From Alteromonas macleodii ATCC 27126 (GTDB lineage: Bacteria > Pseudomonadota > Gammaproteobacteria > Enterobacterales > Alteromonadaceae): DNA of 64,000 bases. Position 1 is the first letter of the stretch. Each line of letters begins with the position of its first letter. Below are positions 28,224 to 38,522 of the stretch, piece by piece. The stretch spans positions 2,232,001-2,296,000 of the forward strand of contig NC_018632.1 in NCBI RefSeq assembly GCF_000172635.2, read 5' to 3'. The notes under the pieces were generated by a model that was not told the DNA's origin, did no database searches, and worked only from the letters and a program-made list of their open reading frames with translations. A program made the position numbers and the translations under genes.

Positions 28224-30266
28224 ATGAGAGACATCCTTCGAATTTCCATCGCCAGTGCTTTTCTTACCGTTGGGGTAGGAGCAGGCGCAGTTACGTCAAC
28301 ACCAGAGGTAGACGAGCTTCCCATTTTACAACAGGAATCTCAACACAGTGTTGCAGCTAAGCGAGTAAGCGCACTCTTTACCAGGGCGCACTACAAGGAA
28401 ATATCGTTGGATGATGCACTCTCAGCTAGAGTTTACCAGCGCTTCATCGATTCATTAGATCACAATAAACAAGTGTTATTGCTGTCTGATGTTGTGGGTT
28501 TTGAGAAATACCGCACATTGTTTGATGATGCGCTGAGTAAAGGCAACCTCTCTGTTGCCTATGATATGTATAACGTAAGCGCGAAACGACGCATTGAGCG
28601 TTATGAATTTGCACTTGCACTGTTAGAGAAAGGCCCGTTCGACTTTGAAAAAGAAGGCGATAAGTTCTTTTACGACAGAGAAGATGCTGAATGGCCAGCC
28701 AATAAAGCTGAGCTGGATGAAATTTGGCGTCAACGCGTTAAATACGACGCGTTGAATCTAATACTTGCAGACAAAACGTGGGAAGAGGCTAAGGAGCTTC
28801 TTACCAAACGCTATACACGAGCGATTAAGCGCACTAAGCAAGCAAAGAGCGAAGACGTTTTTCAAACTGCAATGAATGCATTCGCACGTACAATTGAAGC
28901 TCACACCAGTTACTTATCTCCGCGTAACGCTGAACGTTTTCAAATGGACATGAACTTGTCGTTTGAAGGTATTGGTGCAGTATTACAAAGCGAAGATGAT
29001 TACACGGTAATCAAAAGCGTTGTACCTGGCGGACCTGCAGATGAGTCTGGCGCAATAAAACCAGAAGATAAAATTGTTGGCGTAGCACAAGACGACGAAG
29101 AGTTTGTTGATGTGATTGGTTGGCGATTGGACGAAGTGGTTGAGTTAATTAAAGGCCCGAAAGGAAGTACTGTTCGTCTACAGGTTGAAAAAGGAGCTAC
29201 GGATGCGAAAACCACGTCGGTAGTTAGCCTTACTCGCGATAAAATTAAGTTAGAAGATCGCGCAGCCAAATCGGAAGTATATGTGCCAGAGACTGGCCCT
29301 CACGCGGGTGAACCTCTAGGTGTAATCACCATTCCTAGTTTTTACAACAACCTTAGTATGGATGTTGCTAAAGAAATAGAAAGCTTGAAAGCGCAAAACG
29401 TTAAAGGCGTTATCGTAGACTTGCGCGGTAATGGCGGTGGTTCTCTAACCGAAGCAACGTTACTTACTGGCCTATTTATCGAAAAAGGCCCGGTGGTTCA
29501 AATTCGATACGGTCAAAGCAAAGTTAGCGTTAACCGTGATACAGATGGCGAAGTGGCTTACGATGGCCCGTTAACCGTATTAGTTGACAGATATAGCGCG
29601 TCTGCTTCAGAGATTTTTGCGGCAGCGATGCAAGACTACAACCGTGCTCTCATCGTAGGTGAACAAACCTTCGGGAAAGGGACAGTGCAGCAGCATCGCG
29701 GTTTAGGTAAAATTTATGACCTTTACGACAACCCATTAGGTAGTGTTCAGTTTACTATCGCCAAGTTCTATCGCATTGACGGCGGCAGCACCCAGCATAA
29801 AGGCGTTATTCCTGACATTCTTTATCCATCGGCAGTTGAACCAGCTGAATGGGGAGAAAGCCAAGCGGAAAATGCGTTGCCATGGGACAGTATCAATCGC
29901 GCTAACTATACGACGTTTGCAGACGGTACTGCTGCGCTTGATGTTTTAACAGCGAAGCACAACAAACGTATTTTACAAGATCCTGAGTTTTCTTATATTC
30001 AAGACGACATAAAGGAATATAAGGAAAATAAAGACAAGAACTTCATCTCATTAGTTAAATCTGTACGTGAAGGCGAGAAGAAAGAGGCGGAAGAGAAGTC
30101 GCTTGCTCGTGCTAACGAACGTTTACAGCGATTGGGAATGGAAACTGTCACAACATTGGACGACCTACCTGAAGATATGGAAGAATTAGATCCATTCTTG
30201 GACGAGGCAGCCAATATTACTTTCGATATGATCGAAACAGGCCGTTACGCTATCACAAGAAATTAA
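28224..30266 (+). CDS. prc: Tail-specific (C-terminal processing) protease Prc
   Basis: 680 residues, the long Prc form. N-terminal signal peptide (RISIASAFLTVGVGAGAV). PDZ domain about 235-320 (FEGIGAVLQSEDDYTVIKSV, GGPADESGAIKPEDKIVGV). S41 peptidase core with GVIVDLRGNGGGSLTEA, the serine in VDRYSASASEIFAAAMQDY (near 459) and the lysine in GEQTFGKGTVQQ. A DUF3340-like helical C-terminus follows. The periplasmic enzyme trims or degrades lipoproteins and murein hydrolases. It ends the msrC-proQ operon. Confidence 0.95.
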   Translation: MRDILRISIASAFLTVGVGAGAVTSTPEVDELPILQQESQHSVAAKRVSALFTRAHYKEISLDDALSARVYQRFIDSLDHNKQVLLLSDVVGFEKYRTLFDDALSKGNLSVAYDMYNVSAKRRIERYEFALALLEKGPFDFEKEGDKFFYDREDAEWPANKAELDEIWRQRVKYDALNLILADKTWEEAKELLTKRYTRAIKRTKQAKSEDVFQTAMNAFARTIEAHTSYLSPRNAERFQMDMNLSFEGIGAVLQSEDDYTVIKSVVPGGPADESGAIKPEDKIVGVAQDDEEFVDVIGWRLDEVVELIKGPKGSTVRLQVEKGATDAKTTSVVSLTRDKIKLEDRAAKSEVYVPETGPHAGEPLGVITIPSFYNNLSMDVAKEIESLKAQNVKGVIVDLRGNGGGSLTEATLLTGLFIEKGPVVQIRYGQSKVSVNRDTDGEVAYDGPLTVLVDRYSASASEIFAAAMQDYNRALIVGEQTFGKGTVQQHRGLGKIYDLYDNPLGSVQFTIAKFYRIDGGSTQHKGVIPDILYPSAVEPAEWGESQAENALPWDSINRANYTTFADGTAALDVLTAKHNKRILQDPEFSYIQDDIKEYKENKDKNFISLVKSVREGEKKEAEEKSLARANERLQRLGMETVTTLDDLPEDMEELDPFLDEAANITFDMIETGRYAITRN

Positions 30267-30274
30267 GTGATTAG

Positions 30275-30308
30275 AAAAAAGGGCTGGTCTAGGGCCAGCC
30301 CTTTTTTT
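30275..30308 (+). terminator. Rho-independent terminator after prc
   Basis: Stem AAAAAAGGGCTGG / CCAGCCCTTTTTT with a 7-base loop and a run of T. Confidence 0.9.
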
Positions 30309-30348
30309 GTGTCTATAAATTATTAAAACAATAATAAAGGGAAATAAC

Positions 30349-31683
30349 ATGGCTATCAGAGGCGAATTTTCCTCTCGAATAGGGTTCGTGCTAGCAGCGG
30401 CAGGCTCGGCAGTAGGACTAGGTAATATTTGGGGCTTTCCTACAAAGGTAGCAAGTAACGGTGGCGCAGCATTTGTTCTCGTATACTTACTGCTGGCTTT
30501 TGTACTCGCTTATCCCGTACTTATGGCAGAACTTATAATCGGACGTAGTTCACGTTCAAATATGGTTGACGCTTTAGGTAAAATATCGGGCAATTTCGTC
30601 GGAAGGCTAACGGGCATTTGGGGCTGTGTTACCGTGTCACTTATCCTTGCATTCTACGCTATTGTAGGCGGATGGATGTTGGTTTATTTCGCCGATGCTG
30701 CCGTTAGCATGGTGGGATTTACGAGCGCTAGCGACTGGCTACTCACTTCATCAGTTACGCGTAACATTATTTTCTGCTTCTTATTTATGGGTTTAACTGC
30801 ATTTATCGTTGTCGGTGGTGTAAAGTCAGGCATTGAGAAGTGGTCAGTGCGTTTGATGCCTACATTGGTTATTCTCATTCTCGCATTGATTGTTTATGTG
30901 AGCCTACAGCCTGGTGCCGTAGAAGGTTGGTCAGCATATTTAGTACCTGACTTCTCTCGCGTTCTAGACCCAGACTTATTAATTAACGCCATGGGACAAG
31001 CCTTTTTCTCAATGTCTTTAGGTGTGGGTACCATGCTGGTTTATGGTTCATACCTAAGTAAAAATGAAAATCTACCTAGCATTGGTGCGTCGGTAGCGCT
31101 TGTCGATATCGGTGTTGCGGTTATTGCGGGTATGCTTATTATCCCGGCCATGTACGTTGCATTAAACAACGGCGTTGAAATCTTCACACCGGAAGGCGCG
31201 TTAATCCAAGGTGACACGCTGATTTTCAAAGTACTACCAGCACTGTTTGATACCATTGGTAGCGTAGGTCTTTTCGTTGCTTTTACCTTTTTCGCGCTAA
31301 TGGCGATTGCTGCCGTCACGTCTTCAATTTCAATGTTAGAAGTTCCCGTTGCGTTTATGGTAGAAAGTAAAGGTCTTCAACGTAAAAAGGCCGTGTTATT
31401 AATGGCATCGGTCATCTTTGTATTAAGCTGCATCATCATTTTAAATTTTGAAACCTTGTTCGGCTTTGTTATCGCATTAACTACCGAGTATAGCCAACCG
31501 TTACTAGGACTCGCCTTGTGTATTTTCGCAGGTTGGGTGTGGCGCAGAGATGCAATACTCGATGAACTTAAACAAGGTGATCAGTTTGCTGAACACAGCA
31601 TTTTCTGGAAGATTTGGCCTTGGTACGTACGCTTTGTGTGTCCCGTTATCATTGCGCTTATGTTCTACCGCTCAGTCTTCTAA
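30349..31683 (+). CDS. Sodium-dependent neurotransmitter:sodium symporter (NSS/SNF) family transporter
   Basis: 444 residues with about 11-12 hydrophobic helices. The N-terminus FSSRIGFVLAAAGSAVGLGN with WGFPTKVASNGGAAF is the Na+/substrate site of the NSS (LeuT-like) family. Mid-protein, SMSLGVGTMLVYGSYLSKNE is the TM6-7 region. It imports an amino acid or related compound driven by sodium; the substrate cannot be read from the sequence. It is 72 bp before an NhaC-family antiporter. Both may share one transcript. Confidence 0.9.
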   Translation: MAIRGEFSSRIGFVLAAAGSAVGLGNIWGFPTKVASNGGAAFVLVYLLLAFVLAYPVLMAELIIGRSSRSNMVDALGKISGNFVGRLTGIWGCVTVSLILAFYAIVGGWMLVYFADAAVSMVGFTSASDWLLTSSVTRNIIFCFLFMGLTAFIVVGGVKSGIEKWSVRLMPTLVILILALIVYVSLQPGAVEGWSAYLVPDFSRVLDPDLLINAMGQAFFSMSLGVGTMLVYGSYLSKNENLPSIGASVALVDIGVAVIAGMLIIPAMYVALNNGVEIFTPEGALIQGDTLIFKVLPALFDTIGSVGLFVAFTFFALMAIAAVTSSISMLEVPVAFMVESKGLQRKKAVLLMASVIFVLSCIIILNFETLFGFVIALTTEYSQPLLGLALCIFAGWVWRRDAILDELKQGDQFAEHSIFWKIWPWYVRFVCPVIIALMFYRSVF

Positions 31684-31755
31684 AGCATTCTGGTAAAAAG
31701 CGGACAGCACGCTTAACGCGTTACAAATACGATAATAAGGTTTTAAAAAACGACA

Positions 31756-33231
31756 ATGACGAATAAAGAAATAAAAACGCCGTCACTTCTCGATGCAATG
31801 CTTCCTATTCTTGCGTTAGTCATAATGATGGGAAGCGCAGTTTATTTGTTTGCCGATAACTCTTCTTACGGTCCAAACCAAATTGCACTTCTTCTAGCGA
31901 TGGGCTTAGCTGCTATCATTGGAATGAAAAATGGCTACAGCTGGAAAACTATCGAAAAGGGCATTGTAGACGGTATCTCAATGTCTTTAGGTGCCTGCTT
32001 AATTCTGTTAGCGGTAGGTTCTCTTATTGGCACATGGATGCTAGCCGGAACCGTGCCTACGCTTATCTATTTCGGTTTAGAGTTGCTTAACCCCTCGTTT
32101 TTCTATGCTGCCGCTTGTCTGATTTGTGCGGTTGTTGCAATGAGTATAGGTAGTTCTTGGACTACCGCGGCGACTGTGGGTGTTGCGCTAATGGGCGTTT
32201 CTGCAGGCATGGAAATGTCGGCAGCCATAACCGCCGGCGCAGTAGTTTCAGGTGCATACTTTGGCGATAAAATTTCGCCTTTATCTGAAACAACAAACTT
32301 AGCGCCTGCTGTTGCGGGCACGGATTTATTTGAGCACATCCGTTACATGCTTTGGACGACGATTCCGAGCTTTGTTATTGCGCTTATTCTATTTACGGTA
32401 CTGGGCTTTAGTGAAGTGGGTGAGGCCAAAGCAGAACGCATTGAGCAAATGCAACTTTTGTTAAACGAGTCTTTTGACTTAGGTTGGCATTTGTTAATTC
32501 CCCTTGTCGTTTTGCTCACTTTAGCGATTAAAAAGATGCCTGCGTTTCCAGCTGTTTTTATCGGCGCTTTGTTAGGTGGCGTCTGGGCAGTTGTATTCCA
32601 GTGGGATGTGGTTACTTCTATGGCAAGTGCTGACGACTCGGTGAATGTAGGTGCGTTGAAGGTAGTTTGGACTGCGCTATTCGATGGCGTAAGCTTCTCA
32701 ACACCTGACGAGAACTTAAATAGCTTGCTTTCTCGTGGTGGCATGTCTTCTATGTTAAATACCATTTGGTTGATCATCTGTGCAATGTCGTTTGGTGCCG
32801 TATTAGAGCGTGTTGGCCTATTAAAGCGTGCAGTTTCTGCCATATTAATTGGTGCAAAGTCTGCAGGGGATATGGTGAGCAGAACCATTCTTACTTGTTT
32901 TGGTACCAACCTTGTTACTGCAGATCAGTATATTTCAATCGTGATGCCAGGCCGTATGTACAAAGAAGAATTCAAAAAACGTGGTTTAGACCAATTGAAT
33001 CTTTCTCGCAGCCTTGAAGACGGCGGCACACTTACGTCTCCACTTATTCCTTGGAACACCTGTGGTGCTTACATGCACAGTGTTTTATTAGTCAATCCAT
33101 TTGATTACGTATTCTATGCATTCTTCAACGTAATCAACCCGATCCTTGCTGTTATTTATGCGTATTTAGGTATTAAGATTTTACGTATTACGCCACCGCA
33201 TGTTGAAGTAAACAGCAAAGATACGGTTTAA
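31756..33231 (+). CDS. NhaC-family Na+/H+ antiporter
   Basis: 491 residues, around 11-12 membrane helices. Signatures: GAVVSGAYFGDKISPLSETT (NhaC hallmark), SIGSSWTTAATVGVALMG and DGGTLTSPLIPWNTCGAYM. Family members exchange Na+ for H+, or malate/lactate in some subfamilies. It follows the NSS transporter and precedes pepN by 48 bp. The pair could couple sodium entry to sodium extrusion (inference). Confidence 0.9.
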   Translation: MTNKEIKTPSLLDAMLPILALVIMMGSAVYLFADNSSYGPNQIALLLAMGLAAIIGMKNGYSWKTIEKGIVDGISMSLGACLILLAVGSLIGTWMLAGTVPTLIYFGLELLNPSFFYAAACLICAVVAMSIGSSWTTAATVGVALMGVSAGMEMSAAITAGAVVSGAYFGDKISPLSETTNLAPAVAGTDLFEHIRYMLWTTIPSFVIALILFTVLGFSEVGEAKAERIEQMQLLLNESFDLGWHLLIPLVVLLTLAIKKMPAFPAVFIGALLGGVWAVVFQWDVVTSMASADDSVNVGALKVVWTALFDGVSFSTPDENLNSLLSRGGMSSMLNTIWLIICAMSFGAVLERVGLLKRAVSAILIGAKSAGDMVSRTILTCFGTNLVTADQYISIVMPGRMYKEEFKKRGLDQLNLSRSLEDGGTLTSPLIPWNTCGAYMHSVLLVNPFDYVFYAFFNVINPILAVIYAYLGIKILRITPPHVEVNSKDTV

Positions 33232-33278
33232 CACAGAGTTCCAATTAAACCCACGTAGGCTTTCTTCCAGGAGGATCT

Positions 33279-35888
33279 ATGTCAGTTCAAGCTAAACGCC
33301 GGGCGGATTACCAGCCGCCCGCTTTTTCAATAGCGACAGTTGACCTACATATAACGCTACACCCAACGCAAACCAAAGTTATCAGCACGTTGTCCGTCAC
33401 TCGTAATGGCGCGCACGATAGTCCATTAGTACTTGATGGCGATAATTTATCGCTAGATTCTATTTCTATTAACGGTACGCACCTATCTGATAATGAATAC
33501 ACGGTAACAGATAGCGCTTTAAGCGTGGTTACTGAACTTGATGAGTTCGTCTTAGAAATTACCAATACCATTGCCCCTGAGCACAACAAAGCGCTGGAAG
33601 GCTTGTATTTATCAGGTGGTGCCTATTGTACGCAGTGTGAAGCGGAAGGGTTTCGTCGCATTACGTACTTCATGGACCGCCCGGATGTTTTGTCGGTCTA
33701 CACAGTGACGGTAGTTGCCGACAAATCAGTACCGATGCTTTTGGCCAATGGCAACCCAGTGGACAAGGGCGAGGTTGACGAAAATACGCATTTTGTTAAA
33801 TGGCACGATCCACATCCAAAACCTTGCTACCTTTTTGCTCTAGTTGCCGGTGACTTCGATTTACTTACCGATAGCTACACCACCACTAGCGGTAAAGAGG
33901 TTGCGCTAGAACTTTATGTTGATAAAGGCAAAAAGTCTCAAGGCATTTTCGCATTAGAATCTCTCAAACGGGCGATGAAGTGGGACGAAGATGTGTTCGG
34001 GTTAGAGTACGACTTAGATATCTACATGATTGTTGCCGTCGATTTCTTCAATATGGGAGCGATGGAAAACAAGGGCTTAAATGTATTTAACAGTAAGTTT
34101 GTTTTAGCCGATCAAAAAAGTGCCACCGATGATGACTTTTTCAATGTTGAGTCGGTTATCGCGCACGAGTACTTCCACAACTGGACCGGCAACCGTGTTA
34201 CTTGTCGCGATTGGTTCCAGCTTAGCCTTAAAGAGGGGCTTACTGTATTTAGAGACCAACAGTTCAGCGCTGATATGACTTCGGCGTTAAGTAATCGTAT
34301 AAAGCACGTTCGTGTTATGCGAGAACACCAGTTTGCAGAAGATGCGAGTGCAATGAGTCATCCAATTCGTCCAGAAGAAGTCATTGAAATGAACAACTTC
34401 TACACGGTGACGGTTTATGACAAAGGCGCTGAAGTTATTCGCATGTTCCACACATTACTGGGGCCTGACGGCTTTAGACGTGGTATGGACGAGTACTTTA
34501 GAAGACACGACGGTCAGGCTGTCACCTGTGATGACTTCATTTCAGCAATGCAGTCTGCTACTGATTTAGATTTAACCCAGTTTACCCGCTGGTATAGTCA
34601 ATCTGGTACGCCAGTGATTTCTGTCGCACACAGCACTGAGGTCGATGATGATGGCATTGTTAAGCATAGCTTTACATTGTCACAGCACACACCTGCAACC
34701 TCCGATCAGAAAGAAAAGCTTCCTCTATATATTCCTGTAAATATCGAGATTATTGATGATGAGGGGAAAAGCTATACAGACAACGAGTCGTTAATTCAAA
34801 ACGGCATGGTCATTTTAAAAGATGATGCTATGCGTTTTACTGTAGAAGCCAAAACTACTAATTTAACACCTGTAGTATTGGGTAACTTCTCAGCGCCAGC
34901 GAAAGTAGAAAACCCATTGGGGACAGAGTCTTTACTTACTATATTTAAGCATGCGAAGGATCCATTTAATCGTTGGGATGCAATGCAAACATTGTATGAC
35001 CGCTGTGTGAAGCAATTAGAGGAATCGCCGGGGTCTGGTATCAGTAATGAAATCTGGAACGGTATCAAGCAAGCGATTGCCCAAGAGCAGAACAACCTTG
35101 AATTGCTGAGTGAATGTTTAGTCATACCTTCGTTTGAGACACTGTGCCAAAGCCGAAGTAACATAAACGTTTCCGCACTTTCGAAAGCGAGAAAAGCGTT
35201 CTGCGACCAGTTTGCTCGCGCACTCGAAAAAGAGCTAAAACAAGTCTTCGAAAATATCGAGAAAAGCGCGTATTGCTACACGCAAGAAGCGGTGAATCAA
35301 CGTCGCTGCAAAAATGTCGTGCTTGCACACTTAGCGCGTTTACCCCAACACGAGCATATTGTGGTTTCTCAGTTTGAAACCGCTGATAATATGACAGATA
35401 CGCTAGGCGCGTTGAGAAGCGCACAACACTGTAGCGCCACCACTTTCGACAGTTTGATGGCTCAGTTTGAGGAATCGTGGAATCATGACCCGCTTGTTTT
35501 GGACAAATGGTTCGCACTCCACGCTACACAAAATCGAGACGATATCTTTGCGACTATCACAATGTTATGTGAGCACCCTCAGTTCGCAATGAGTAACCCG
35601 AACCGTGTTCGTTGTGTTATTGGTAGCTTCGCTTTCTATAACAGCGAAAGGTTTCATGCACTCGATGGCAGTGGATATAAATTTGTAACCGACTACTTAC
35701 TTAAGCTCGATGCGGTCAACCCACAGGTTGCCGCCCGTATTGTAACGCCACTGACGCAATGGCAGGGCTTTGCAAGCGAGCATCAGGTTCATATGAAGCA
35801 ACAGCTTGGCCGTTTGCTTAATCACAAAGGTTTAAGTAAAGATTTGTTTGAGAAAGTAAGTAAAAGCCTTGCTTATGACAAGCATTAG
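33279..35888 (+). CDS. pepN: Aminopeptidase N
   Basis: 869 residues, M1 family, normal length. The exopeptidase motif MGAMENKGLNVF lies near residue 259. The zinc site is VIAHEYFHNWTGNRV (HEXXH, about residue 296), with the third ligand Glu in LSLKEGLTVFRDQQF. C-terminal DUF3458-like helical domains complete the protein. It removes N-terminal residues from peptides in the cytoplasm. GGAGGA ribosome site. The 3' end overlaps the DUF2835 gene by 14 bp. Confidence 0.96.
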   Translation: MSVQAKRRADYQPPAFSIATVDLHITLHPTQTKVISTLSVTRNGAHDSPLVLDGDNLSLDSISINGTHLSDNEYTVTDSALSVVTELDEFVLEITNTIAPEHNKALEGLYLSGGAYCTQCEAEGFRRITYFMDRPDVLSVYTVTVVADKSVPMLLANGNPVDKGEVDENTHFVKWHDPHPKPCYLFALVAGDFDLLTDSYTTTSGKEVALELYVDKGKKSQGIFALESLKRAMKWDEDVFGLEYDLDIYMIVAVDFFNMGAMENKGLNVFNSKFVLADQKSATDDDFFNVESVIAHEYFHNWTGNRVTCRDWFQLSLKEGLTVFRDQQFSADMTSALSNRIKHVRVMREHQFAEDASAMSHPIRPEEVIEMNNFYTVTVYDKGAEVIRMFHTLLGPDGFRRGMDEYFRRHDGQAVTCDDFISAMQSATDLDLTQFTRWYSQSGTPVISVAHSTEVDDDGIVKHSFTLSQHTPATSDQKEKLPLYIPVNIEIIDDEGKSYTDNESLIQNGMVILKDDAMRFTVEAKTTNLTPVVLGNFSAPAKVENPLGTESLLTIFKHAKDPFNRWDAMQTLYDRCVKQLEESPGSGISNEIWNGIKQAIAQEQNNLELLSECLVIPSFETLCQSRSNINVSALSKARKAFCDQFARALEKELKQVFENIEKSAYCYTQEAVNQRRCKNVVLAHLARLPQHEHIVVSQFETADNMTDTLGALRSAQHCSATTFDSLMAQFEESWNHDPLVLDKWFALHATQNRDDIFATITMLCEHPQFAMSNPNRVRCVIGSFAFYNSERFHALDGSGYKFVTDYLLKLDAVNPQVAARIVTPLTQWQGFASEHQVHMKQQLGRLLNHKGLSKDLFEKVSKSLAYDKH

Positions 35889-36117
35889 CCAAACTGACTC
35901 GGTTTTTTACTTTTCAATAAATGCACCTTACAAGCAATGTGAGGTGCTTTATATTCCATCTATGCCAGATGTGGTCATGGTCAGTGAATCAGGCCTAAGC
36001 GTCCAAGTACCGACCAACCGGCTCAGGCAATTTGTTACGTCTGATGGTATTAAAGGTCGTTTTAGGATGATTATTGATGCCAACAAAAAAATAAAATCCT
36101 TTGAAAGGCTCGCATAG
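35875..36117 (+). CDS. DUF2835 family protein
   Basis: 80 residues from the ATG at 35875, inside the end of pepN (a TTG at 35869 is also possible). The pattern SVFYFSINAPYKQC ... VQVPTNRLRQFVTSDGIKGR then FRMIIDANKKIKSFERL fits DUF2835, small proteins found in gammaproteobacteria with unknown function. It probably depends on translational coupling to pepN. A terminator overlaps its stop. Confidence 0.85.
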   Translation: MTSISQTDSVFYFSINAPYKQCEVLYIPSMPDVVMVSESGLSVQVPTNRLRQFVTSDGIKGRFRMIIDANKKIKSFERLA

Positions 36118-36127
36118 AGCCTTTTTT
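36104..36127 (+). terminator. Rho-independent terminator after pepN/DUF2835
   Basis: Stem AAAGGCTC / GAGCCTTT with loop GCATA and a T tail; it overlaps the last codons of the DUF2835 gene. Confidence 0.85.
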
Positions 36128-36450
36128 GTACGCGACGAATTACTCTCTTGTATATGAGCTTTCACCACTCCCATACGTAACACTTATGCGTTTTCTTTTG
36201 TCATTGAGCGTTCCAAAATACTCAACGCAACAGTTTCGCAATATTTCTGTACATTTTTCCTGCAAGTTTATAAATGCCTTTTATACTCACAATAAAGCAA
36301 TAACTATTTGATACGACTAATGTTGTAAATTTTGTTAACTGGTAGGATTAGTTCTTGCGGTTATGGCAAAATGATGTAATGATTTTGTTAATCGTTATGG
36401 TTGGTCATGATGTCACGTATTAAGTCACATCGACTTGGGAGTATAAAAAT
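36118..36450. other. 333-bp promoter region of the DUF1302-RND cluster
   Basis: No gene seen. It holds a FadR-like site at 36337-36353 and must contain the cluster promoter. A short ORF-like stretch here has no ribosome site or protein-like composition. Confidence 0.5.
36337..36353. promoter_or_regulatory. FadR-like operator
   Basis: AACTGGTAGGATTAGTT matches 13 of the 16 defined positions of the FadR consensus AACTGGTCNGACCAGTT, with a perfect left half. It is 98 bp before the DUF1302 start. Binding by a FadR protein is inferred. Confidence 0.45.
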
Positions 36451-38511
36451 ATGAAAAACGGGCCTAGCGCTTTTAAGATATCACCGGTAGCAGCGGGAGT
36501 TCTCTCACTGCTAGGTGCTGCTGCAGTACCAGCACACGCTGCGAATTGGCAAGTGGGTGATGTAAGTATTTCTTTAGATTCAACATTTACATTAGCTACA
36601 AGTATTCGAACAGAGGCAAGAGATTACGACCTTATAGGTAACAGTAACCATCCTCAATTCGACTGGAGCGGTTATCACGCAGCTTTCAACCCTTTATACC
36701 CAAGTGGCGACGTGTGGGGTTTAGCAGATGGTGGTTATTCCACCAATGGTGACCTTGGTAACCTTGCACACGATCCAGGTGACGCGTTTGCAACGCAAAT
36801 TTCAGGTACTCATGAATTAGATATCAATTTTGGCGACTATGGTTTCTTCGCCCGTGGTTTCTGGTTCTACGACTTTGAGCAAATGGACGGCGACCGTCCA
36901 TACTCTAACCCAATAACGGGTAACCAATACGACTTGTGTCAAGACCCTGAAGCAGAAGACCTACTGTGTACCGATGTACGTCTTTACGACGCATTCTTTT
37001 ATGGCGACTGGTGGATTGGCGACAAACCACTTACGCTTCGTGTAGGCCGTCAGGTCATCAGTTGGGGTGAAAGTACATTCATCCAGCACGGTATTAACAC
37101 AACGAACCCTGTTGATGTAACACGAGCTCGTGCTCCAGGTGCAGAACTTAAAGAAGTATTCCTTCCAGTAGGGATGGTGTACGCGTCTTTAGGTTTGACT
37201 GACACAGTGAGTATTTCTGGTTACTACCAGTACGAATGGCAGCGCAGCTGGCTTCCAGTTTCTGGCAGCTACTTCGCGGGCAACGACTTTGCAGGTGAGG
37301 GCGGTCAACGCCAAAATATCCAGCTTGGTTTCAGTGGTAACCCAGACATCGACTTAGATCACCTCCTCACTGCGTTAAACGGATATGGCGATTTGCTTCG
37401 CTCTGGCGCTAATCCAGCTGACATTTCGCAAGCCTACCTTGCTTATCCAACCAAAGTGGCTATCCGCGGTTTTTCTGACGAAGCGCACAATGACGCGGAC
37501 GATCAGGGTCAATACGGTTTACGCTTGACGTGGTTTGCTGAGAATTTGAATGAAACAGAGTTTAGTTTCTATCACATCAATTACCACAGCCAACGCCCGC
37601 TTATTTCAGGTAAGACATCCGATTTTACTGCTGAAGGAATTGGCGCGGATCTCGCGTTCCTAGCGTCTAATACCGTTACTCGCGACAACATCACTGAACT
37701 GGGTGCATTTACACAGTCAGAGTTCTTCTACCCAGAAGATATCAAACTTTATGGTATGAGCTTTAACACTAACATCGGTACTACGGCTCTTGCGGGCGAA
37801 TTTGCTTACCGTGTAGATGAGCCGCTTCAAATCGATGATGTTGAATTGCTTTACATGGGTATGCCAGAGCAGCTAGCGAATGCTGGGCTACGTCCAGATT
37901 TAGAAGGTATTTCACAGCTAAACAATATCGGAAGAGCAGTAGGCCCAGGCGAAACAGCGGAAGGTTATCTATTCTCTGATACATGGCAAATGCAGTTTAC
38001 TGCCTCACACGTGTTTGGCCCTAAATTTGGCTCTGACAACTTCGTACTATTAGGCGAAGTAGGTTATGTGAACGTTGTAGATATGCCAGATCCGAACGTA
38101 ATTCGCTTAAATGCGCCTGGTACAGCACGTACGCCGTCACTAGAGCCTATCAATGGCAATAGTCGTGAAGGTTTACACCAAGCGCTATCAGACGGACCAG
38201 AGACTAACCCGTTTGCTACTGACGATGCGTGGGGTTACCGCTTACTTGCTGTCGCTGATTACAACGACGTCATGGCCGGAATTAACTTACGTGCTCGTGC
38301 AACATTCTCTCACGATGTAGAGGGTACAACACCAGACCCTCTATTCCTTTTCACAGAAGATGTTAAGTCTGCTGCAATTTCATTGACGTTCGACTACCTA
38401 AGCAAGTGGTCAGCAACAGCGTCGTACAGCGCTTTCTGGGGCGGTATTGGTACTACTAATGCGCTATCAGACAGAGACTTCGTTTCATTTAACATCAAAT
38501 ATGCAATCTAA
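36451..38511 (+). CDS. DUF1302 family outer-membrane beta-barrel protein
   Basis: 686 residues. Signal peptide about 1-30 (AAGVLSLLGAAAVPAHAANW). The mature protein is rich in aromatic-alternating strands (SLDSTFTLATSIRTEARDYD; VGRQVISWGESTFIQHGINT; ISLTFDYLSKWSATASYSAF) typical of DUF1302 barrels. The family is predicted to be an outer-membrane channel and is often next to DUF1329, an arrangement seen in clusters for hydrophobic compounds (recollection). First of four genes; the next start is 12 bp on. Substrate unknown. Confidence 0.88.
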   Translation: MKNGPSAFKISPVAAGVLSLLGAAAVPAHAANWQVGDVSISLDSTFTLATSIRTEARDYDLIGNSNHPQFDWSGYHAAFNPLYPSGDVWGLADGGYSTNGDLGNLAHDPGDAFATQISGTHELDINFGDYGFFARGFWFYDFEQMDGDRPYSNPITGNQYDLCQDPEAEDLLCTDVRLYDAFFYGDWWIGDKPLTLRVGRQVISWGESTFIQHGINTTNPVDVTRARAPGAELKEVFLPVGMVYASLGLTDTVSISGYYQYEWQRSWLPVSGSYFAGNDFAGEGGQRQNIQLGFSGNPDIDLDHLLTALNGYGDLLRSGANPADISQAYLAYPTKVAIRGFSDEAHNDADDQGQYGLRLTWFAENLNETEFSFYHINYHSQRPLISGKTSDFTAEGIGADLAFLASNTVTRDNITELGAFTQSEFFYPEDIKLYGMSFNTNIGTTALAGEFAYRVDEPLQIDDVELLYMGMPEQLANAGLRPDLEGISQLNNIGRAVGPGETAEGYLFSDTWQMQFTASHVFGPKFGSDNFVLLGEVGYVNVVDMPDPNVIRLNAPGTARTPSLEPINGNSREGLHQALSDGPETNPFATDDAWGYRLLAVADYNDVMAGINLRARATFSHDVEGTTPDPLFLFTEDVKSAAISLTFDYLSKWSATASYSAFWGGIGTTNALSDRDFVSFNIKYAI

Positions 38512-38522
38512 GAGTGGTATTT

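Noticed and set aside
33308..35517. Antisense ORFs across pepN
   Set aside because: Shadow frames of a well-supported aminopeptidase, without ribosome sites.
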